Below are positions 1 through 7,263 of a stretch of DNA of 12,224 bases, one piece after another. The stretch spans positions 1-12,224 of the forward strand of contig JAAAVE010000897.1 of the NCBI GenBank assembly GCA_015679605.1, read 5' to 3'. Position 1 is the first letter of the stretch, and the number at the start of each line of letters is the position of its first letter. This stretch comes from Podila epigama (Eukaryota; Mortierellomycota; Mortierellomycetes; Mortierellales; Mortierellaceae). The position numbers and the translations under genes were made by a program. The notes beneath the pieces were generated by a model. It searched no databases. It was given only the letters and a program-made list of their open reading frames with translations, and was not told the DNA's origin.

Positions 1-80
1 TTCACTGCGTGGGTGAGGAAGGGGTCGTTCTGTCGGTGGATGGGGATTGGATGGAAAGCGTGACAAGAAGAGTGCGGTGC

Positions 81-132
81 AAAGAAGAAAGAGAAGGAAG
101 AAAGAGAAGAGAAGAAGAAGAAGAAGAAGAGA
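81..132. repeat. 52-nt purine-only tract with (GAA) microsatellite
   Basis: Every base from 81 to 132 is A or G; 111-131 is an uninterrupted GAA/AAG repeat. On the minus strand it reads as a CT/TTC-rich run of the same style as the leaders of the two plus-strand genes here. Confidence 0.85.
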
Positions 133-352
133 TGTGTCCCATTTTGTAACGGTTTTCTTGTCGCGTTTAATGCGTGCATCACAAAGTGCAAGAACAATGT
201 AAACACGGACAAGGACATACATGGACATGGACATGGGGCGTGGACTTCGAGAGACTAAACATGGACATTGAAAACAAGTCAACAACGCCGTGGTACAGCC
301 GAGAAAGTGTCCATTCGAACCAACTGACCAACGTGCTCTCAATTTCCTTCTC

Positions 353-358
353 TTTATT
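353..358 (-). terminator. Candidate poly(A) signal AATAAA for the hydrolase mRNA
   Basis: The minus strand reads AATAAA about 165 nt past the hydrolase stop codon. No closer canonical hexamer was found in the 3' flank. Position and sequence are plausible, but fungal poly(A) signals are degenerate. Confidence 0.45.
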
Positions 359-521
359 CTCAATGCAAGTACCATTCGGTGACAGTCTGTGCTACATGTC
401 ATTGACCACCATCCAATCATGACCAGGACATTGCGAACAACAAAAAACCATGTCAAGACGACGAATGTAAACAAGACATGAAGACACAAATGTCCGAAAT
501 GGTCTTGATGCTTGTCCGCCT

Positions 522-3223
522 TCAAGCAGACATCTGTGCTTGATACTCCCAATGGTTACCCCAGAATCTACGTGATACCATAGTCATCCGTAAAAAAAAC
601 AAGAAAGTCAGCGGTTGGGTGGCCATCGGTTTGTGCATTGACACTTGACAACGTTGCTCAACGATTTTCTTTTTTGTTGTTGTTGTTGTCGTTGTTGAGA
701 GCACTTTTCTAATTAAAAAGAAAAGAAAAGAAAAGAAAAACACGCGCTGTTTGACCTTACCCTGCAGCAAGAATCCCGCCTGCGCCCTTCCATGCCATCT
801 CTGGACCAGTTACGACTATGATTTGTTATGACAATCCGACGTATTTAAGCACATGTTATTAAACCCACGTTCACTTTGTTCTTCCTCACTCTTCCATTAT
901 TTTTTTTTTGTCACCAGAGTGATTCTATTCAATCTTTTACCCCAATCAGGCACGAGAAGACCAGTCCTCTTTGGAAAGAGCCTGGACGCCGATTCCATGC
1001 CTTGAGGGTCCACTCCGGCAATGACCAAAGCCAAGTGTCTCGAGCCCAAAGGTCTGAGCATCAAAAGACCTGTCCCTGGTTCCTTGAACTCTTTTGCTTC
1101 CATCTCGGGAAACTGTGACGCCCCCTTTGGATATATGGTCACTGTACCCTGGCGCGAGTCTAAGACGACTATGATGATGATGATGACAATGATATGAAGA
1201 GTTGAGCTTTTCATGGAAAATATTCTGTTCTACACAAGGACACTCCCAAGTAAAAATAGTGTTTTTGTTGTTGTACCTTCACTTTTGCGCTGAGCGAGAA
1301 CAAGGGCTGTCACCTCGTTTTGATGCGCATCTCCTACGAGGACCACGTTGACACGTTGATGTTGATCGTCTATAGCCCCAAACCTGCCTTTGAATTCTAC
1401 ATCTGTCACAATCTCGACATCGCCACGTCCGTATAGATACACATCATGTGCAATCAATTGAGCAACTCTCTGAGCTGTTCTCGCAAACAGCAAAGACTGC
1501 AGTGAGTCCTCAAAATGTGTGCCAAGGACTACCACAAGTCTTGCTTCCAGAATCTGAATCGCCGGACCGTACGTTTCCCGATGACGCTCTGTCAAAGTCC
1601 ATTCGTTGGACGATGAAAACTATTGCGAGAGTTATTGACGTGGTTGAGGTAACTAATTCATTTTAGGGTCCAGCGCGACAAGCATTCTTCCTTTTATTGT
1701 AGGTGGTGTTTTTTTTTTTTTTTTTTTGCTCACTTACCCGCCACATCTGATGGTCTGGTGACGCGCCATCCTTGACAAAGTATCCATCGTTCAGGTTGAT
1801 ACCGTCAACAGATTCACCCTCGTCATCAAGGTCAAATCGGACACCATCCACAACAATACGATGTACTCGTCCTAGTCGGTGCTTCAGTTGCGGAGAGCCA
1901 TTACATGTAAAACGACGGATATTGTTTGTACGTAGAATCACCTCTCTAGACGCTGCATTCTCCACCATTCGAGTCTGTACTTTGATTGTGCCTTTCCTGT
2001 TCATGTGTAAAAGACAATTAAAGAATAACACACTTTGAGACAACACGACTAGCAACGTCGAAGACAGTAGGAAAAAAAAAGAGAGAGAGAGAGAGGACAA
2101 GATTATTTTGCACTATCTTCCTCCTTACCTAAAAGGAATATGGAGTTGCTCAATTTGGATTCCACCTTTTGACCCCATACTGCCTGGATTGAGGGTCGTG
2201 ATTTCAAAACTATCAGGGAAAGGTGGGTATTCCACGCCTTTGCGCTTCGTACTATCCCCTCCTTCTTCTTCTTGGGGGCCGCACTTTACAATGTCATCTT
2301 GGAGATGAGTATGTAAAAACGCTGACATGATCGAATCCTGCATAATGCCTGTGAACCAATGGCCACCGCCAGTGACCTCTGACAGCCTGTTGGAAAAAGT
2401 TTAGTGTATAGAAAATGGGTCAAGTAGATGAACAGAATGATGCACTTCAAACTTGCTATGATGTAGTTGGCAGTGAAAAAAAAAAGTTATAATAGTATGA
2501 ATATATTTTTTTACCTTGAGCTCGTGCGATTATGCGCGGTTTCTTGAGCCAACCGGACCATCTTTCTCGAGTGGAATGGGGGGACATTGTCGTCTGCACT
2601 TCCTACTCTGGCCAAGATAGGCACTCCCACCTGGTTGGCGTGGGGTTGTTTTGTAAATATTCTAGGTTTTTTGAATCGCAAATGTTATCATTCGTATCAT
2701 TCACGACATCTTACCGTATTTGACATGTACACATCATTATCGTATTCAGCAATGGCTGATTCGAGAATCTATATATATATATATATAAAAAAAGACGACA
2801 ATGGCATGGGTTAACAACAGTCAACTGCCCGCAAACAAGTCTGCAGTAGCAGCAGAAAACCAAAATGGAGAATCTCTCACATACTCCACGCAGGAAAGGG
2901 TCTGTATACGAGTTACTCAACCAGTTGGAGAATGGCACATATTGCTTGATATTGACATATCCTGCAGCAGGTGTTGCTATGTTATGTAGAAAGGCCATAG
3001 AATAGCAAATGAGATTTATGGCTATTGGCATGCTCCATTTCTCTTCCCTGATTTTGCAATCCAAGACTTTCCCCCCTTACCAGCTATCACCTTGTCTGGA
3101 TAATGGGTGACCATGAACCAAGCACCCTGTCCTCCATTACTATGACCTACAGCAGATAAATGCCAGAGTGCTCAAGATCAGCTCAATGTAGATTTAAATA
3201 TGCACAAGTTCCCTTATCTCAGG

Positions 3224-3254
<31 letters not shown>

Positions 3255-5360
3255 AAGTACCTGCAACAAACAGCTTTTCATAATCTGGAACAATGCCTGG
3301 CAAACCTCTCAGTTCATTGGGAACTCCAGGTAATTGACGAGCAAGGCTTTCCAATGCATTAAAAACGTTTTTCATGCTCGCGCCATGCCAGTCATAGCCC
3401 CTGTTACGTGTATATGTGAGAAGAAAAATTGTCAAAAAAAAAAAAAAATACCATGGTGAACGTCCCGTAGGTAGGACAATCTATGGTGATTTTGGTACGT
3501 CAAGGATGAACTTTTTAATAGGATTGCACTCCATGATTATCATGATTATTATTTTCCAGCTCATGAATCCGTTATACTTACCCATGTTTGCTCACGTTGC
3601 TGGTATTCTGATAGCCAAAATGGACTCTGGTCTACCTCGACTCCTGTATTGTTGCCATCGTTGTCAGCATAGTGTGCGCAATATGTATATCGAATCGATA
3701 TTATATAACATACTCGTGGTTCGATTGCGCATCGAGTGGGTGGTCCTTACCAGCTCCATGAAGTGCAACCAAAGTGGGTGCTGACGCGGTCAATGACCTT
3801 GGCGAACGTGGAGGTATTGCCGCCGCATAGTGTACTGTTCCATCAAAGTCCATGAATGTGTACTTGTAAACATCACCCCATTTCCGCTGCTGAATCTCTA
3901 GAATATCCGTATGCAAAGCGACCCGCCGTCCGTCAACACATTCTAGGTCGAATACAAACGAAACACGGACTGGGGCGAGCATCTTGGCGTATAGTCTAGC
4001 AGGAACAGGGTGTTGGAAGAATCGAATGGCGATTGGCCTATGTATTGAGGAATACAGATGGAGAGGCACATCGGTATGCTCCAATTCTGCGCCAAAGCGG
4101 TCCGCACCATAGGCGACCGCTACACCCGTGACACGGACAACATCTCGGCCAACATTCCGCAATGCTATAGAAACCCATTCTCCTGCCAGTGTGTTATCTA
4201 CAATGTCCATGATAACGATGCCACCATATCCTTCAGTGACCACTTGAACTGTGTTCTCAATGGCACCGAGAGGCATTTCCAAGAAGCATCTGAATTTTGA
4301 GGGTGGTGGGGCGACCATGCCTCCGAAAATCCGGACTTCATGCACGACTCGCACAGAAATCGTATGATGGGACCCGGGTGCGAGTCGCAAGACATGTCGT
4401 GTGAGTCCATATCCGCACCAATCGCCCGAGAGTCGCTCATTGTCGACATAAAAGTCGCCCACGTTCTCACACTGGATGACCACTGATACGAGGCCATCAT
4501 CTGAGTGACTGTTGCGGTTGCTGTATCGAGTATCGAGAGGTACTTCAAAGGACGACCGGGCCCATGCTTGAAACTGATTAAAGCTCCAACCCATGAACTG
4601 CTGGTTGAACTTCCACCTTTGATGGGGGGTTTTTTTTTGCAACAAGATGGAATGAATGAGAGACGTGTATGAAATAAAAATAAGGCATCTAAAACTACGG
4701 ATCGAAAACAAAAGTATGAGCACAAGAAACAAAGAACACGTACTCAATGTCTGGGTATAGGATGTGAACCCATCCTTCATTGTCTACTTTGGCTTTATCC
4801 CAAGACACGACTCCACTTTTTGCCAGTTCTGAAGGATACTTTGCTTCAGCGTCATACTCGAGGCTCCTAAATCCACCTGTTGGAGAAGGGGGGGGGGTTG
4901 CATTTGTAAGAGTTCCTTGGGGACAGACAGGACAGATACATGCATACCAGGCAGCAAAAGAAGAGGAGTCATTAACCGACGTACCAAATGCCTCCAATGG
5001 ATCTGCACCAAAATCTTGCTCTCTCATGCCCGTTGGGAACGGACCCAGTATCTGAGCTCTCAAAGGGAGAAAAATACATTCGTTTAGACAACATAACATG
5101 ACTTTTTGACAATATGAAATGAGGTTTGCGGGCAAAATCATTCACTCATCCTGGGGCTAGACAGGCACTTGAAACAAACATACAAGCCATTGGTGATCAA
5201 TTGGAATGTCGACTTTGTTATTAGCAATGTCATTGTCCTTGTGCATTGTGTTTCGATGCATGGGTATTTGCTGCCATGGGGTAATGTGACTATTGGATGG
5301 CAATGCAAAGAGGAGAAGCAGAGTGACAATCGCGTACACTTGCTTTCCTTGACTATTCAT
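522..5360 (-). CDS. Secreted alpha/beta-hydrolase, peptidase S9 (prolyl oligopeptidase)-like, 17 exons, 993 aa
   Basis: Probable extracellular serine hydrolase (peptidase or esterase); the substrate cannot be told from the sequence. The protein was joined by hand across 16 introns, all phase-consistent, giving 2,982 coding nt. Residues 1-24 form a signal peptide (hydrophobic core VYAIVTLLLLFALP). Residues 60-81 carry the block ILGPFPTG..FGADPLEAF, and residues 126-400 look like a beta-rich N-terminal domain. The hydrolase core starts at the strand LVALHGAG (residues 408-415). The expected triad is Ser494 in GHSNGGQG, Asp575 or Asp576 in GSADDNVP, and His610 in GGGHWF. A further C-terminal domain ends in GGILAAGFWGNHW and then the stop. 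From memory, this architecture matches fungal proteins annotated as S9 or PHB-depolymerase-like hydrolases of about 900-1000 aa. The ATG at 5360 is the first in its frame, with an in-frame TAA 12 nt upstream. No frame break or missing catalytic residue is visible. The gene diverges from the coiled-coil gene at 7264. The gene model is strong; the enzyme class is moderately certain. Confidence 0.88.
675..739. repeat. TTG and AAAAG microsatellites in the last hydrolase intron
   Basis: The longest intron of the gene (568-760) holds a TTG-type repeat at about 675-697 and an AAAAG-type repeat at about 715-739 (plus-strand orientation). Both lie well inside the intron and do not touch the predicted splice sites. 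Confidence 0.75.
2770..2787. repeat. (TA)9 dinucleotide run at an intron acceptor
   Basis: A perfect TA alternation ends exactly at the TATAG acceptor of hydrolase exon 10 (minus strand), replacing the usual polypyrimidine tract. A T-run precedes it in transcript orientation. Confidence 0.8.
3233..3256. repeat. A24 homopolymer (T24 in the transcript) just inside a donor site
   Basis: In transcript orientation the intron between exons 7 and 8 starts GTAC and runs straight into 24 T, then GCCGC and a C7 run. Homopolymers of this length are error-prone in assemblies, so the exact count is uncertain. Confidence 0.8.
5289..5360 (-). other. Signal peptide of the hydrolase
   Basis: The first 24 residues have a short polar N-region with one Lys, a hydrophobic stretch (VYAIVTLLLLFALP) and a small/polar C-region (SNS) before HITPW. 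This is a classical Sec signal with likely cleavage after Ser24. It implies entry into the secretory pathway. No C-terminal KDEL or transmembrane segment was seen, so secretion or the cell wall is the likely destination. Confidence 0.8.
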
Positions 5361-5928
5361 GCTTTTCTTTTATTTTTAGAGAGAGTTGTAAGTGGTAGAA
5401 TGGTGCAAAAGAAGAATCTTTTTTCTCCTTCAATGGATGCCGTTTCAAGTTTTAAAGCATTCACCACACATCTTCCCACGCATCCTTTTATTGTGACACG
5501 TCAGGAGGTGTGTCTGTCTGTTTAGACTACACATTGCAGAATGCAACGCGTTGTGAAAAGAGGCAGAGGCGGCCATCGACGCAACTGTTAAACCCCCTCC
5601 TTCCACATTTCCCAAACGGTAGCATACGAAAACTGCTTCTTGACCTATTTTAGATGGCATGGCTACAAAGGGAAGACTATGAAAATCTATGGCGACATCT
5701 TTCTGCTGCTCTCGTGCCCTCAAAAAAAAAACGTGCTTTGACAATGGTGTCTGTTATATTATTTTCAATATTTTTTGTTGAGCAATGAGCCAGTGACAGT
5801 GTGCAATCCGCATCCAGCAGCAGGCAAGCTGGACCTAGCCAGTCGGGGTAATAGAGAGACAGGTCGGAGGATCAAAGGTTGAATGTAGTCACTATGCCGC
5901 TTTACAAAGTTGCCCATGCTGAGCATTT

Positions 5929-5948
5929 GTGTGTGAGTGTGTGTGAGT
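5929..5948. repeat. GTGTGTGAGT tandem
   Basis: Two 10-nt units of GT-rich sequence with an internal GA interruption. The 14-mer GTGTGTGAGTGTGT starting at 5929 recurs exactly at 10912-10925, in the intergenic region upstream of the zinc-finger gene. Confidence 0.75.
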
Positions 5949-6772
5949 TGGTGTCTTCAGATGGGTCATATTCATTCACTCTTTTTGTGTCAATGTCAAC
6001 GTAATAATTGCGGTGGGAAATGGCTGAAGCGAGTGGTCATGTAGTACCAAGAATGACTGGAACTGTTGGGCAACCACCACTCGTCGGATACACGTTTACT
6101 TGTAAGGCTAGCATGAGGATGGGGCCATATTCTCGCAGACAGACAGGGGAGGAGGTACCAGGTTGGTTGGATGGGATGACGAAATGTCCAATCTCGCTAG
6201 TGCATTAAAATGCATATAGTGCATAGCATAGAGTGCGTCTGTCATCAGGCTAGACTCCTAAAAACCACCATTGCTGCTCATCTCTCTTCTCTCTCTCTTT
6301 CTCTCTCTCCTCACATAACCACGTCAAAGAGATTAACAAAATCTCTCGCCCAAACTCATGTAAACATGAGCGTGAGCCCTGTTTATGTTCCACTGTGGGA
6401 CCAGACAGACTGAATTTAGGGCATGCACAAAGTTCAAAAATGGCCAAAATAACTTTTTTACATTTTTAAAATTTTTTTGGGGATAATATGTAGGGTACAG
6501 TGGTATAGATGGATGAGTGGATGAATGGAAAGGCATGAGGTAACGATAAGGAAGACAATGTTGAAGTTAAAGTATGAAAGGCCAAGTCGTTGTGGTTGCT
6601 GGTGTTTTGGTGTAGGTCAATCAATTGGGTGGATATGTTGTTGTTGTTGTTGTTGCTGGTTACCGTTTTTTGTAGAGCGTTGTTGTCATCGATGCATGGC
6701 ATGGTGGGCAAAGGTATGAGATGGTATGTTCGAAACAGGGTGTCCTCTTGACAACAGTGTGGGTAAACAAGA

Positions 6773-6796
6773 CCATTACCATTGCCATTGCCATTG
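6773..6796. repeat. CCATTR hexanucleotide repeat, four units
   Basis: One CCATTA followed by three CCATTG in tandem, about 470 nt upstream of the coiled-coil gene start. Could be a short satellite or a binding-site cluster; no evidence favours either. Confidence 0.7.
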
Positions 6797-6842
6797 CGTT
6801 TGATCAAGAGCACAAAAAAGAAAGAGCGGTTGGGTTGGGATG

Positions 6843-7263
6843 TGTTATTGTTGTTGTTATTATTGAAGGAAAAAAAAAGCGAGTTTGAAGAAAGAAAAAA
6901 AAAGAGCCCTCATTTCGTCAGTTTTTCATTCGTTCTTCGTTTATCTTTTTTCTTTTTCTTCTTTTTTCTTGGTCTTTCGTCTTTGTCTTCATCTTTGTCT
7001 TTTTCTTGTCTTCATCCTGTCTTCGTTCTTCGTCTTTTGTCTCCACTTCTAATACTCCACCTCAATTCTCCATCCTTCACCTTCGCTTGCACTGTTCGCA
7101 ACCTCAAGCGTGGTTCTTCCTGTACGACAACAAACCGCACCACACACACACACACCACACGACCTTCCCCGTACCTGAAAATAACCAATACATTTGTTGA
7201 AACAAAATCTCTCCTTCATTCCATCTCACTCTCAATTCTTTTGAGAAAAGGATCATTCTGACA
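6843..7263 (+). promoter_or_regulatory. T/C-rich, ATG-free leader of the coiled-coil gene
   Basis: No ATG occurs on the plus strand between 6843 and the start codon at 7264. The part from about 6930 to 7110 is strongly pyrimidine-rich with repeated CTTC/GTCTT words, followed by a CA run at about 7139-7154. This fits a core promoter and long 5' UTR in which the first AUG is the true start. The transcription start cannot be placed. Confidence 0.55.

Larger units (their letters stand above)
1..521. other. Flank downstream of the hydrolase gene, no gene found
   Basis: No convincing coding region on either strand. The stretch holds the probable hydrolase 3' UTR (right part, minus strand), a purine-only run at 81-132, a short ATGGAC tandem at 221-236 and many GACAT/ATGTC words between 210 and 530. 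An 82-codon plus-strand reading frame (174-422) has no family signature and begins upstream of any ATG. Confidence 0.6.
522..5360 (-). other. Exon-intron map of the hydrolase gene
   Basis: Exons in transcript order: 5360-5184, 5051-4985, 4876-4744, 4616-3751, 3643-3582, 3480-3452, 3400-3261, 3146-3081, 2976-2885, 2768-2715, 2630-2515, 2386-2129, 1996-1738, 1619-1277, 1159-941, 815-761, 567-522. Donors are GTATGT, GTACGT, GTACGT, GTAAGG, GTAAGT, GTATTT, GTACTT, GTAAGG, GTATGT, GTAAGA, GTAAAA, GTAAGG, GTAAGT, GTACAA, GTAAAA and GTAAGG. Acceptors are CAG or TAG except AAG before exon 4. Introns are mostly 84-132 nt; the shortest is 51 nt (3401-3451) and the longest 193 nt (568-760). Exon 6 is only 29 nt. 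Each junction was picked by phase match and by continuity of protein sequence typical of the family (for example DPLEAF-GGFRSLEYD and SPW-GYDWHG). The least certain boundaries are the acceptors of exons 11 and 15 and the donor of exon 14. Confidence 0.8.
5361..7263. other. Divergent intergenic region, 1.9 kb, no gene supported
   Basis: This separates the start codons of the minus-strand hydrolase and the plus-strand coiled-coil gene, so it should hold both promoters. It contains GT-repeat DNA at 5929-5948, a CT run near 6280-6310, a TTG repeat near 6637-6657, four CCATTR hexamers at 6773-6796 and the T/C-rich leader from about 6900. Reading frames here (for example 6008-6208 plus, 5445-5744 minus) lack recognisable protein features. 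I could not assign TATA boxes with confidence. Confidence 0.6.

Noticed and set aside
300-345. Minus-strand GGTTCGAAT resembling a tRNA T-loop
   Set aside because: The flanking bases do not form the 5-bp T stem, and no acceptor, D or anticodon arm can be built around it.
1591-1600. Alternative acceptor TTTGACAGAG for hydrolase exon 14
   Set aside because: The TAG acceptor before 1619 is also in phase and retains the sequence NEWTLTERHRETYGP, which fits the family better; the alternative drops the WTLT block.
4888-4980. Reading straight through hydrolase intron 2 as coding
   Set aside because: The frame stays open, but the inserted sequence is Cys/Pro-rich and interrupts DPLEAF-GGFRSLEYD, while a GTACGT donor and CAACAG acceptor remove it in phase.
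5445-5744. Minus-strand 99-codon open frame upstream of the hydrolase, possibly an extra 5' exon
   Set aside because: The signal peptide at 5360 with an in-frame stop just upstream already gives a complete N-terminus; the frame shows no protein features.
6008-6208. Plus-strand 66-codon open frame
   Set aside because: Short, no recognisable domain, no homology cue and no supporting splice or start context; composition matches the surrounding intergenic DNA.
6782-7261. 159-codon frame before the coiled-coil gene
   Set aside because: It begins with TTG rather than ATG, is a translation of T/C-rich low-complexity DNA (Phe, Ser and Leu runs), and is out of frame with the real gene.
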